The position numbers were made by a program, and so were the translations under genes. From Campylobacteraceae bacterium (GTDB lineage Bacteria > Campylobacterota > Campylobacteria > Campylobacterales > UBA6016): 25,326 bases of DNA. The stretch spans positions 1 through 25,326 of the forward strand of contig JAEMQC010000093.1 in assembly GCA_022758985.1 (NCBI GenBank). Direction: 5' to 3'. The notes under the pieces are model-generated. The model made no database searches. It saw nothing but the letters and a program-made list of their open reading frames with translations, and was not told the origin of the DNA. Of the stretch, positions 1 through 7,033 are shown piece after piece (position 1 is the stretch's first letter; every line of letters begins with the position of its first letter).

Positions 1-58
1 TAATGAAAGAAGAAGTAAGAATAAGAAAACAGAATAAATTAACCGCCCGTTTTTTCAT
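1..58 (-). CDS. 5' end of an unidentified secreted or lipoprotein gene (cut by window edge)
   Basis: Reading leftward from an ATG at 58, the frame stays open to the window edge and gives 19 residues. They start M-K-K-R and continue into a hydrophobic stretch (VNLFCFLILTSSFI), the shape of an Sec signal peptide or lipoprotein leader. A weak AGG lies upstream of the ATG, and a TATAAT reads leftward at 118-113. The gene would run divergently from thiE. Too little is visible to name a family. The alternative is chance coding in AT-rich intergenic DNA, but the charged-then-hydrophobic pattern makes a real gene more likely than not. Confidence 0.5.
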   Translation of the reverse strand, partial: MKKRAVNLFCFLILTSSFI

Positions 59-72
59 TACGCCTAAACTTT

Positions 73-118
73 CAAAACAAAGCCACAAAAATGGCTCTGT
101 TTTGAGGGTTCGATTATA
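73..118 (-). promoter_or_regulatory. Leftward promoter with hairpin at the predicted mRNA 5' end
   Basis: On the minus strand a TATAAT (118-113) is followed about 9 bases later by a hairpin. Its arms are CAAAACA plus AGCCA (73-79, 81-85) against TGGCT plus TGTTTTG (92-96, 98-104), with one A/C mismatch and a six-base loop. If the -10 is used, the transcript would begin almost at the base of this stem and reach the ATG at 58. It might protect the mRNA end or control access to the ribosome site. It lacks a U-run of the usual kind on either strand, so I do not call it a terminator. Confidence 0.35.
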
Positions 119-200
119 TTAAGCGCTAATTTTCCTGCTTCGTTTTGCCTCTTTGGCTAGAAGTTTTGAAGTATATTTTTTATACTTAAAGTTTGCTCGG

Positions 201-241
201 TTTTTGGATTAATCTATTTTCTGTAAAAATTTTGGATTAAT
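201..241 (+). repeat. 12-bp direct repeat upstream of thiE
   Basis: TTTTGGATTAAT occurs exactly twice, at 202-213 and 230-241, with starts 28 bases apart, in the thiE leader. A paired operator is possible, but nothing identifies a regulator. I see no TPP riboswitch in the 261 bases before thiE. Confidence 0.4.
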
Positions 242-261
242 TTGTAAATACGGGATAAGCT

Positions 262-882
262 ATGAAACTGCGAGGTCTATATGCCATAACGGATAGTTCT
301 TTGACGCCGTACGATTATATAGATAGGTATGTCTTGCTCGCATTAAAAGGCGGAGCCAAGATAGTCCAGCTAAGAGATAAGGCGCTTAGCGACGAAGAGC
401 TTTATCCGGTTGCAAAAAAAATAAAAAAGATATGCAAAAAACATAAGGCGCTTTTTCTAATAGACGATAGAGTGGTGCTGGCAAAAGCGATAAATGCGGA
501 CGGCGTACACATAGGCGGTGAAGATACACCAATCGAGCTGGCCAGAGAGATACTGGGGGGTAAGAAAATCATAGGGGTCTCTTGCTACGGAGACATAGAG
601 AGAGCGATGCAAATGGTCAAAAAAAGCGCAGATTACGTAGCGTTTGGTTCATTCTTTCCATCAAAAACAAAGCCTCACTCAAAAGTAGTCGATAAGTCAG
701 TACTAAAAGAGGCAAAAAAACTTGGAGTTCCTGTATGCGCCATAGGGGGAATAGATACGCAAAACGGTAAAGAGCTCATAAAAGCGGGGGCGGATATGCT
801 CTCTGTCATCACCGCTCTTTGGAGCAAAGATGTCGAAAAAAACGCTCAGAATTTTTGCAAGCTGTTTAGAAAATGCCGATGA
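262..882 (+). CDS. thiE: Thiamine-phosphate synthase (ThiE family)
   Basis: This is a 206-residue TIM-barrel protein of the ThiE/TenI family, which joins the hydroxymethylpyrimidine pyrophosphate and the thiazole phosphate to make thiamine phosphate. Visible signatures in order are GLYAITD at the N-terminus, GGAKIVQLRDK near residue 30, ADGVHIGGEDTP near 80, a GVSCYGD stretch, FGSFFPSKTKPHS near 130 (the pyrophosphate loop, usually PTxTK, here PSKTK) and CAIGGI near 160. Length is normal for the family. The active-site loops are slightly divergent (VHIGGED for the usual VHLGQED), so a TenI-like relative is the main alternative. The stop overlaps the start of the next gene, suggesting co-transcription with the signalling genes downstream, an unusual partnership for thiamine synthesis. 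Confidence 0.88.
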   Translation: MKLRGLYAITDSSLTPYDYIDRYVLLALKGGAKIVQLRDKALSDEELYPVAKKIKKICKKHKALFLIDDRVVLAKAINADGVHIGGEDTPIELAREILGGKKIIGVSCYGDIERAMQMVKKSADYVAFGSFFPSKTKPHSKVVDKSVLKEAKKLGVPVCAIGGIDTQNGKELIKAGADMLSVITALWSKDVEKNAQNFCKLFRKCR

Positions 883-3167
883 AATGGTTTTTGGACAAGG
901 CGTTTACGAATGATGAAGCCGAAGTCCTAAAAACTATAGCCAAGACGGCGAATGAAGGCATATGGATCATAGATATAAACGGCGACACGTTGTTTGTGAA
1001 TGCAAAAATGGCTCATGCGCTAGGCTACGGTATTGACGAGCTGCATAACATAAATATCTATGAAATTATCTGCGAAGAGTGCGAGGCGGATATTAAAAAG
1101 CCGAAGATTTTGGAAGATAGGCACGAGATATGTCTAAAGCACAAAAGCGGCCAAGCCAGAGTGTTTAGTATTAACACCTCTACGTTTTTTGGGCCAAACG
1201 GCGAGTATTTAGGCTCTCTGGGCATGCTTAGCGATATTACTGATATAAAAATAAATGCCGCAGAGTTAAAAAGGCAAAAAAAGATTCTTCAGTCTGTTAT
1301 GGAAGCTGGCAACCGCCTCTTTTTGGAGAAAGATATACTAAAAGCTTTAGAGGGGGTGGTGGCGACCATAGGCGCCGGGTTTGACGCGACTAGATGTTGT
1401 ATATACGGCAAAGGACTTTTGCAGAGTTTTATAGAGACGAAGATTATGCAGCTTGCCGTTTATGAGGATAAAGATGCACGCCTATGTGGCAAAAACTATG
1501 ATTTTTTTAAGCTTGTCAGTGATGAAGAGAAGTTTGCCGACGTATTTGGAAGTTTAAATTCTGGCATTTGCTATGAGGGTGGCATAACAGATCCTAAAGA
1601 GCCTATGAGCAGTTTTGCCGGATACGGCATAGGGTACGTGTTTATAGTGCCGCTTTTTATCGGTGACGAGCTGTGGGGGTTTTTTGGTATAGGCAAAGGG
1701 CTAAAGCATCAGCCTCTTGACAGAGAGCAAAAATCTGCGCTTGAGGCTATGTCGAAAAATATCGCCTCCTCGGTCGAGAAGTTTTTTGTAACGAAGCAGC
1801 TAGGTAATGCCAAGCTGGAGCTATTATGCGTCAATCAAAACCTTGAAGCGGCCGCTATGATGGCGATAAACGATAAATTAAAGATAGAGCAGGAAAACCT
1901 GAATAGGCAAAAAGAGCTTTTTGCGATAAAAGAAAAATATCATCTTTTGCAGCAAGACGACGCCTACAATAAGCAGATTAAGATACTTGTAGACGACCTC
2001 TCCCACAAAAGAGTTGACGGCTTTTTGTTCGAGTCTTTTTATAAGCCGCTCGACATACTAAGCGGCGATATATACGGGATGATCAAAATATCCGAGAGCT
2101 CGTTTTTTCTATATATTATAGACGCCATGGGCAAAGGGCTTAGCGCTTCCGTGACGGCTATTATATCCGCCTCTTTTATCAATAATATGGTCGATGTAGC
2201 CGCTAAGTCTGGCAGCTTTATGTTTCGCCAGAGCGTCGAGGAGTATCAATCCTTCATCAAAAAGCAGATAAACGAAGAGGAGATGGTTTGTGCGGTTTTT
2301 GTACACATAGACGATATCTCTAAAAAAATAGAGATAGCCAACTTTTCTATGCCCGAAATCCTACTAAAACGCTCGAATGGCGAGCTGGTCGCCAAAAAGG
2401 CGAATAACTATCCCATAACATCGTACTTTAGCGGCGTAAATATAGATAGTTTTTGTTGCGCCGATGTGGAGGGCATACTTATCTCTTCGGACGGGCTAAA
2501 GGATACGAAAACACAAGACGGCGGGGTATACAAAGACTCCCTCTATAAAGATTTCCTAGAGAGCGCCACAAAAAATATTTTTTTAAAAAAACTGTTTTCA
2601 AAGGCTCTAAACCCGGAAGACGATTTGACATTTATATTTTTAAGTAGATACAACCCGTCCGTAAAGTTAAAGAACGAGTTTGAGATTTTGCCCTCCATTG
2701 AGGCGATAGTTGAATGCGTCGACGTTAAGCTTCGCAGCGAGTTAAGCGGGTATTTTGACGGTAAAACCCTAATGCAAGTCGAGTATGCGCTAAACGAACT
2801 GCTGATGAACGCACTTGAGCACGGCACTTTGAATATATCGTACACCCATAAGCACGCGCTACTCGAGTCGCATATGTTTGACGAGTTTTTGGAAGAAAAT
2901 ATCCAAAAGATAGAGAACGCCTTTGATAAGAAAATAAAAATTAGCTTAGAAGAAGTTTTGCTAAAGAATCGCAAAGCGGTTATAATAAGAATTAAAGACA
3001 AAGGAAGTGGATTTGACGTGGGCGCGACGTTAAAGTCTTTGAGCTTGGATAAAAACTTGCGTTTTAACGGGCGGGGCATCTTGATGAGTGATAATGTACT
3101 GGATGCTCTTTTTTACAACGAGGCCGGAAATGAGGCCAGTATGATCAAATTTTTGGAAGGAAATTGA
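873..3167 (+). CDS. PAS-GAF-PP2C (SpoIIE-type) phosphatase with C-terminal RsbW-like kinase domain
   Basis: A 764-residue cytoplasmic signalling protein with no membrane segment. Domains in order are a PAS sensor (about 20-125), a short coil, a GAF-like domain (about 140-305), a coiled coil (about 310-370), a SpoIIE/PP2C phosphatase (about 375-600) and a GHKL ATPase of the anti-sigma kinase type (about 615-764). PP2C metal-binding motifs are GDIYG near 396, DAMGKG near 417, SSDGLKD near 538 and PEDDLTF near 581. The ATPase shows its N box (NELLMNALEHG, near 641), G1 (DKGSGFD, near 709) and a GRGILM loop near 733. Phosphatase and kinase activities of opposite sign thus sit on one chain, and the next gene encodes a STAS protein, their usual shared substrate. 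Start is ATG at 873, or ATG at 879, which would give an ATGA overlap with thiE. Signal sensed is unknown; PAS and GAF suggest a small ligand or redox cue. Confidence 0.88.
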   Translation: MPMKWFLDKAFTNDEAEVLKTIAKTANEGIWIIDINGDTLFVNAKMAHALGYGIDELHNINIYEIICEECEADIKKPKILEDRHEICLKHKSGQARVFSINTSTFFGPNGEYLGSLGMLSDITDIKINAAELKRQKKILQSVMEAGNRLFLEKDILKALEGVVATIGAGFDATRCCIYGKGLLQSFIETKIMQLAVYEDKDARLCGKNYDFFKLVSDEEKFADVFGSLNSGICYEGGITDPKEPMSSFAGYGIGYVFIVPLFIGDELWGFFGIGKGLKHQPLDREQKSALEAMSKNIASSVEKFFVTKQLGNAKLELLCVNQNLEAAAMMAINDKLKIEQENLNRQKELFAIKEKYHLLQQDDAYNKQIKILVDDLSHKRVDGFLFESFYKPLDILSGDIYGMIKISESSFFLYIIDAMGKGLSASVTAIISASFINNMVDVAAKSGSFMFRQSVEEYQSFIKKQINEEEMVCAVFVHIDDISKKIEIANFSMPEILLKRSNGELVAKKANNYPITSYFSGVNIDSFCCADVEGILISSDGLKDTKTQDGGVYKDSLYKDFLESATKNIFLKKLFSKALNPEDDLTFIFLSRYNPSVKLKNEFEILPSIEAIVECVDVKLRSELSGYFDGKTLMQVEYALNELLMNALEHGTLNISYTHKHALLESHMFDEFLEENIQKIENAFDKKIKISLEEVLLKNRKAVIIRIKDKGSGFDVGATLKSLSLDKNLRFNGRGILMSDNVLDALFYNEAGNEASMIKFLEGN

Positions 3168-3168
3168 A

Positions 3169-3474
3169 GTGAATCTTGTAACAGAAACCGTAAAAGACGG
3201 CCTTAAAATATTTTTGCAAGGCGAGAACATCTCTATGAACGACGCTATCGATTTCAAAAAGCAGCTTTCACTGCTGGTCTCAAAAAATGCACCGTCTAAG
3301 CTTCAGATATTCGTAGAAGAAGCCTACTTTTTGCCTTCTTCTATTATCGGTTCCCTTTTGAAATATAAAGAGATAGAGAAGATAGAGGTTGAGCTCTTTA
3401 TAAAAAAACCGGAATTGATAGATTCGCTTGAAAAACTCAATCTCACAGAACTTTTGAATGCAAGAGCATACTAA
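3169..3474 (+). CDS. STAS-domain protein (anti-sigma-factor-antagonist type)
   Basis: A 101-residue single-domain STAS protein. Such proteins are switched by phosphorylation of a serine or threonine by an RsbW-type kinase and dephosphorylation by a SpoIIE-type PP2C phosphatase. The expected site is seen as LPSSIIG (Ser57/Ser58), which aligns with the usual D-S-S/T-G-x-G segment but is less acidic than typical. The start is GTG at 3169, with GGAAGG eight bases upstream and one base after the stop of the phosphatase/kinase gene. The spacing and order imply translation in step with its modifying enzyme. No anti-sigma factor lies nearby; the only neighbour downstream is a chemoreceptor. Confidence 0.82.
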   Translation: MNLVTETVKDGLKIFLQGENISMNDAIDFKKQLSLLVSKNAPSKLQIFVEEAYFLPSSIIGSLLKYKEIEKIEVELFIKKPELIDSLEKLNLTELLNARAY

Positions 3475-3483
3475 GGAGCCTAT

Positions 3484-4893
3484 GTGAATTCAACATCCAT
3501 GATAAAAATCCAAGCCTTTTGTTTTGCAGGAGCGGGGATACTCTTTTCCCTTGTAGTAATGTTTACGACCAATGGGCTTGTAGTTCCATCCATTCTCGCC
3601 TGTCTGGTGTTCGCAGGCCTTCTTGTGTGGCAGGTAGCGTCCGTTTCAAAATCGCAAGCTTTGATAGACGAGGCGGCGAGGGTATCAAAATTGGTCTCGC
3701 AGGGATTTTTGGAGGATAGGATTACCAATATTACCGACAAAGGAAATATCGGGCAACTCTGCTGGAGTATCAATAATATGCTAGATCAGCTGGAGGCCTT
3801 TATGAGAGAGGTAGATACGGCCGTAGAATACGCAAACCACTCCAAATTCTTCAGGTCCGCTCTCTCAAAAGGACTAAAAGGACTTTTTAGCACTAATATA
3901 GATCACATCAACACCATTATCGGCTCAATGAAGGAAAACCACGAATTTCATAAAAAAAATGCGCTTATCAGTTCGCTTTCCAAGCTGAGTTCAAACAGCC
4001 TGAATAAAAACCTCTCCGGAATGCAAGAAGATCTCTCTAGAAATACCGCAATGATTCAAGGGATTTCGAGAGATACCCATGAAATCAGTAAAGAATCAAG
4101 CGCCGGCATGGAAAACATCAAGATGATAACGGATGATATGCAAAAACTGATGCAGTCCGTTGAAAATACCGATTCTGCGATTAACCACTTCTCAAATAGA
4201 ATTAACGAAGTATCTAGCGTAGTCGGAATTATTAAAGATATTGCCGAACAGACAAATCTACTAGCCCTAAACGCTGCGATAGAGGCGGCGCGTGCCGGTG
4301 AACACGGCAGGGGGTTTGCGGTCGTTGCCGACGAGGTAAGAAAGCTTTCCGAGAAGACTCAAAAAGCGACATCCGAAATAGCGGCGTCTATATCGGTAAT
4401 AGAGCAAGAGATGGCCGATATTATCGACGATTCAAGCATGATAAAAGAGCTATCGGCAAGCTCCAACGATAAGGTATCCTCATTTGCCGAGATTTTCTCT
4501 AGAATCAAAGAGGAGTCGAATAGACTTTCATTTAGCTCAAAAACGATGGAAGACCAAATCTTCATGGCGCTGGCAAAAATAGAGCACATAATATTCAAAT
4601 ACGATACGTACGGCTTTATAATGCAGGGCAATATCAACAAAGAGATTCCGAGTGAGAGCGAGTGTAGGCTCGGTATATGGATGGATGGCAAAGGAAAATC
4701 TGCCGATCCAGCTCTAAAGCAAAACCATGTTCAGCTGCACGAGAGCATAAGAAATGCGCTAAACTGCATACGAGACGCAAACTATTACAATAATTCCGAT
4801 AGTATCTACGAATATTACGTCGATATGGAAACGTACTGCGATAAAATGTTTGAAGCTATGGATAACTTAGTAGGCTCGCAGAAAGCCGTTTAA
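3484..4893 (+). CDS. Methyl-accepting chemotaxis protein with C-terminal CZB zinc-binding domain
   Basis: A 469-residue chemoreceptor. Two transmembrane helices (about 9-28 and 31-52) form a hairpin with almost no periplasmic loop, so it has no external ligand domain and must sense from the membrane or cytoplasm. A HAMP-like linker follows, then the signalling coiled coil, whose hairpin tip is around 253-285 (IAEQTNLLALNAAIEAARAG, then RGFAVVADEVRKLSEKT). The C-terminus fits the chemoreceptor zinc-binding (CZB) domain, with likely ligands His368, Cys394 (in CRLGIW), His415 and His419 (NHVQLH). The same domain is known from H. pylori TlpD, where it is tied to oxidant sensing. Start is GTG at 3484, ten bases past the STAS stop, with AAGGAG at 3473-3478. 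It shares the operon with the phosphatase/kinase and STAS protein. Confidence 0.9.
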   Translation: MNSTSMIKIQAFCFAGAGILFSLVVMFTTNGLVVPSILACLVFAGLLVWQVASVSKSQALIDEAARVSKLVSQGFLEDRITNITDKGNIGQLCWSINNMLDQLEAFMREVDTAVEYANHSKFFRSALSKGLKGLFSTNIDHINTIIGSMKENHEFHKKNALISSLSKLSSNSLNKNLSGMQEDLSRNTAMIQGISRDTHEISKESSAGMENIKMITDDMQKLMQSVENTDSAINHFSNRINEVSSVVGIIKDIAEQTNLLALNAAIEAARAGEHGRGFAVVADEVRKLSEKTQKATSEIAASISVIEQEMADIIDDSSMIKELSASSNDKVSSFAEIFSRIKEESNRLSFSSKTMEDQIFMALAKIEHIIFKYDTYGFIMQGNINKEIPSESECRLGIWMDGKGKSADPALKQNHVQLHESIRNALNCIRDANYYNNSDSIYEYYVDMETYCDKMFEAMDNLVGSQKAV

Positions 4894-4909
4894 AACGGCT
4901 TTCTTTTTT
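4881..4909 (+). terminator. Rho-independent terminator after the chemoreceptor gene
   Basis: A perfect 10-bp stem (GAAAGCCGTT, 4881-4890, with AACGGCTTTC, 4894-4903) closes a three-base loop and is followed by six Ts. The loop is exactly the TAA stop codon of the chemoreceptor gene, so the 3' end of the coding sequence forms half the terminator. Confidence 0.93.
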
Positions 4910-4951
4910 AAAAAATAATCTTTCGTTTACTCCTTTTTTACTTTTTAGCTT

Positions 4952-4983
4952 TATAATTACCCATTATGAAAATTATAATTATC
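4952..4983 (+). promoter_or_regulatory. Promoter and possible Fur-family box upstream of the rhodanese gene
   Basis: TATAAT occurs at 4952-4957 and again at 4974-4979, after a T-rich upstream stretch typical of Campylobacterota promoters. Read on the minus strand, 4983-4965 matches the 19-base Fur consensus GATAATGATAATCATTATC at 14 positions. A Fur-family gene lies about 1.5 kb away. The region is AT-rich, so the operator call is weak; the promoter call is better. Confidence 0.45.
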
Positions 4984-4995
4984 GGATAAATTGAT

Positions 4996-5403
4996 ATGAA
5001 AAAACAAATTTTTTTGATGGGTTTTTTGGTCTCTCTTGCCTTCGGTTTTAAGGATATTAGTGCGGACGAGGTTGCGATGTTCGCCTCTTCAGGCGACGCA
5101 TTGATAGTAGACGTCAGAACGAAAGAGGAGTGGGAGCAAACCGGCGTGCTTCAAAACGCTACGTTGATAACATACTTTGACAATCAGGCTAGAGCTCTCA
5201 AAGACGAATTCATGAAGAGTCTAAATGAGGTTACCAAGGGTGATAAAAACAAGCAGATAGTTCTGGTTTGTAGAACAGGTCTTAGAAGCAAGCTTGTGGC
5301 GGGGATTTTGGATAGAGAAGGGTATAAAAACGTTTACAACTACAAAGACGGCATGCTAAACTGGCTTGTTGAAGGAAGAGCCGTCGTAAAAAAATGGAAA
5401 TGA
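4996..5403 (+). CDS. Secreted rhodanese-like sulfurtransferase
   Basis: A 135-residue single-domain rhodanese. An N-terminal signal peptide (MKKQIFLMGFLVSLAFGF, likely cleaved near residue 18) sends it to the periplasm. The domain shows the conserved IVDVRTKEEW segment near residue 38 and the active-site loop CRTGLRS near 92, with the catalytic cysteine and a following arginine as in single-domain rhodaneses such as GlpE and PspE. It would carry persulfide sulfur on that cysteine. It is monocistronic: the chemoreceptor terminator lies before it and the convergent peroxidase gene after it. The natural donor and acceptor cannot be read from sequence. Confidence 0.87.
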   Translation: MKKQIFLMGFLVSLAFGFKDISADEVAMFASSGDALIVDVRTKEEWEQTGVLQNATLITYFDNQARALKDEFMKSLNEVTKGDKNKQIVLVCRTGLRSKLVAGILDREGYKNVYNYKDGMLNWLVEGRAVVKKWK

Positions 5404-5412
5404 AAGGGTTGC

Positions 5413-5439
5413 AAAAGCCGGAAAGGCCTAGCCCTCCGG
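5413..5439 (-). terminator. Probable terminator between convergent rhodanese and peroxidase genes
   Basis: Stem CCGGA (5418-5422) with TCCGG (5435-5439), continued by GGC (5425-5427) with GCC (5431-5433) around a CTA loop. On the minus strand it is followed by a CTTTT run, which suits the leftward peroxidase gene ending at 5452. The short U-run makes it only moderately convincing. Confidence 0.5.
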
Positions 5440-5451
5440 AAGATTTAGCGA

Positions 5452-6483
5452 TTATTTCGCATCGGGTTTCGGTGTTTTGGCCGTTGAGCTTGGAAGCATC
5501 GGGTATTCGATAGACGGTTTTTTGCCCTCTAGCGTTTTTAGGAACGTTACTATTTTTGCTATTTCGGCATCGGTTAGTTTGGCTCCAAGTTGAAGCTCGC
5601 CCATAGTTTTTACCGCCTCTTCAAGGCTCCAAATGGCGCCGTTGTGCATATAAGGGGCTGTTTGCGTGATATTTCTAAGAGTAGGTACTTTTACCATGCC
5701 GTCTTTATCACCTTTGAAGTCGCCAATATTCGCATATTTATATTCGCCCATCAGAGGGAATTTTTGTTTACTGCCGCCGCCTACGTTGTATCCCGTATGG
5801 CAAGTGGTGCACCCTTTATCTATAAATAGTTTTAGCCCCTCTTTTTCGTCTTTATTTAGAGCGTTTGCGTTTCCGGCAAGAAACTTATCAAATTTTGAAG
5901 GAGTTACAAGGATAGCCTCGAAAGATGCTATGGCATCGGCTATGTTTTCGAATGTTACTGGGTTTTTGTCTTGCGGAAACGCTTTTTTGAACTCGGCTAC
6001 GTATTCAGGTATAGACGATATTCTCTCTTCCGCCATTTTTGGAGTGATTGCCATCTCTGGCATCGCTTGCATAGGGCCTTTGGCTTGGTCGCCTAGATGA
6101 GGGCTTCTGCCGTCCCAAAACTGAGTCGTGTTAAATACCGAGTTATACACCGTAGGAGAGTTTAGGTGGTGTGGATTTGCCGTCCATTGGTGACCTATTG
6201 CCGCACTTACGCCGTCGGCTCCGCCCATACCAAGATTGTGGCATGTATTACAAGATATGAGTCCGCTTTTTGAAAGCCTAGGTTCGAAGTATAGCTTCCT
6301 TCCAAGCTCCGCTTTTGCCGGAGTGACGCCTTTTTGAAACTCTTTTACAAGTTTCATCTGTGCTTTGTGATCAAAAGGAATCGGTTTTAGTCCCGCATTT
6401 TTAGCCGCATCGATAAGAGCGTCGCCGGCAAATAGCGAACCAGCCGCTACCATTGAAATAGTCAGAATTCTAAGTTTGTTCAT
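5452..6483 (-). CDS. Di-haem cytochrome c peroxidase
   Basis: A periplasmic bacterial cytochrome c peroxidase, which reduces hydrogen peroxide to water with electrons from the cytochrome c pool. From the ATG at 6483 the protein is 343 residues with signal peptide MNKLRILTISMVAAGSLFAG. Two c-type haem sites are visible: CNTCH at 78-82 and CTTCH at 225-229. Other family segments are ELGRKLYFEPRLSKSG near 59, QFWDGRSPHLGDQA near 121 and the TLRNITQTAPYMHNG segment near 268. A longer frame to 6525 exists, but the 6483 start has AGGAG seven bases upstream and leads straight into the signal peptide. Its ATG overlaps the stop of the upstream PerR-like gene by four bases, so the two are translationally coupled and probably regulated together by peroxide. 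Confidence 0.93.
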   Translation of the reverse strand: MNKLRILTISMVAAGSLFAGDALIDAAKNAGLKPIPFDHKAQMKLVKEFQKGVTPAKAELGRKLYFEPRLSKSGLISCNTCHNLGMGGADGVSAAIGHQWTANPHHLNSPTVYNSVFNTTQFWDGRSPHLGDQAKGPMQAMPEMAITPKMAEERISSIPEYVAEFKKAFPQDKNPVTFENIADAIASFEAILVTPSKFDKFLAGNANALNKDEKEGLKLFIDKGCTTCHTGYNVGGGSKQKFPLMGEYKYANIGDFKGDKDGMVKVPTLRNITQTAPYMHNGAIWSLEEAVKTMGELQLGAKLTDAEIAKIVTFLKTLEGKKPSIEYPMLPSSTAKTPKPDAK

Positions 6484-6914
6484 CTGTGCTCCTTTGTTGT
6501 TTGATTGTCCGTGCATTTTTTGCATACGCCGTATATATTTACCGCCACCAAAGACGGGGTAAATCCGCCAGACAGGGCGCCCTCTTTCATTTTTGCAAGC
6601 GTATTGTTCTCTATCTCTTTGTCCATAATGTTACCGCACGCCGTGCATACAAGATGGATATGCTGCTCTTTTACGGTCTCGTATACGTTTTTTTGGCTGC
6701 TGAGCGATACCTTTGCTATCAGCCCTTGCTTTGCGAGCTGCTCTAGATTTAGGTATATCGTATTTAGTGATATAGAAGGCGTTAGTTCCGACATTTTCTT
6801 GTGTAGCGTATCCATGTCTATATGACCCGCCTCTTCGATAGTCTTGAGCATCAAGACTCTTTGAGCCGTGGATTTAAGGCCTTTTTCTTTTAAAAGTGTT
6901 TTAAAATTTTTCAT
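6480..6914 (-). CDS. perR: PerR/Fur-family transcriptional repressor
   Basis: A 144-residue Fur-superfamily regulator. The N-terminal winged helix (residues 1-80) contains LKSTAQRVLML and SLNTIYLNLEQL, the recognition helix region. The C-terminal half carries a metal-sensing HIHLVC segment and two CxxC pairs for structural zinc (Cys90/Cys93 and Cys131/Cys134), the arrangement of PerR-type proteins. Linkage to a cytochrome c peroxidase, immediately downstream with an ATGA overlap, favours a peroxide sensor over an iron regulator; this is inference. The start is ATG at 6914. An in-frame TTG at 6929 would lie across the TATAAT at 6926-6921 and adds only YNYV, so I reject it. No ribosome binding site precedes the ATG. 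Confidence 0.85.
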   Translation of the reverse strand: MKNFKTLLKEKGLKSTAQRVLMLKTIEEAGHIDMDTLHKKMSELTPSISLNTIYLNLEQLAKQGLIAKVSLSSQKNVYETVKEQHIHLVCTACGNIMDKEIENNTLAKMKEGALSGGFTPSLVAVNIYGVCKKCTDNQTTKEHR

Positions 6915-6920
6915 GACGTA

Positions 6921-6926
6921 ATTATA
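6921..6926 (-). promoter_or_regulatory. -10 element placing the perR transcript start at its ATG
   Basis: A perfect TATAAT reads leftward at 6926-6921, and the perR ATG begins at 6914, six bases further on. A normal transcription start would fall at or within a base or two of the A of the ATG, making the mRNA leaderless. The AT-rich sequence around it could also hold a self-operator. Confidence 0.5.
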
Positions 6927-7033
6927 CAATAAATTTTTATTAAATAGTAAAAATTCCTAAAATTACAAATAAAGAATATTTTTTTAACGCTTTGGGTTTA
7001 TGATGGTATCATTAATTGCTATTGGAGCTTTGT

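Noticed and set aside
120..261. TPP riboswitch before thiE
   Set aside because: No conserved CUGAGA-type core or matching helices could be found; only a 12-bp direct repeat is visible.
2543..3079. 178-residue minus-strand frame inside the phosphatase/kinase gene
   Set aside because: It is antisense to the well-supported ATPase domain and its serine/phenylalanine-rich sequence is typical of shadow frames.
5452..6525. Longer form of the peroxidase with 14 extra N-terminal residues
   Set aside because: The extra residues would precede a complete signal peptide, and the ATG at 6483 has a good ribosome site and an ATGA overlap with perR.
6915..6929. TTG start for perR adding five residues
   Set aside because: The TTG codon partly overlaps a perfect TATAAT, has no ribosome site, and the added residues lie outside the conserved Fur-family start.
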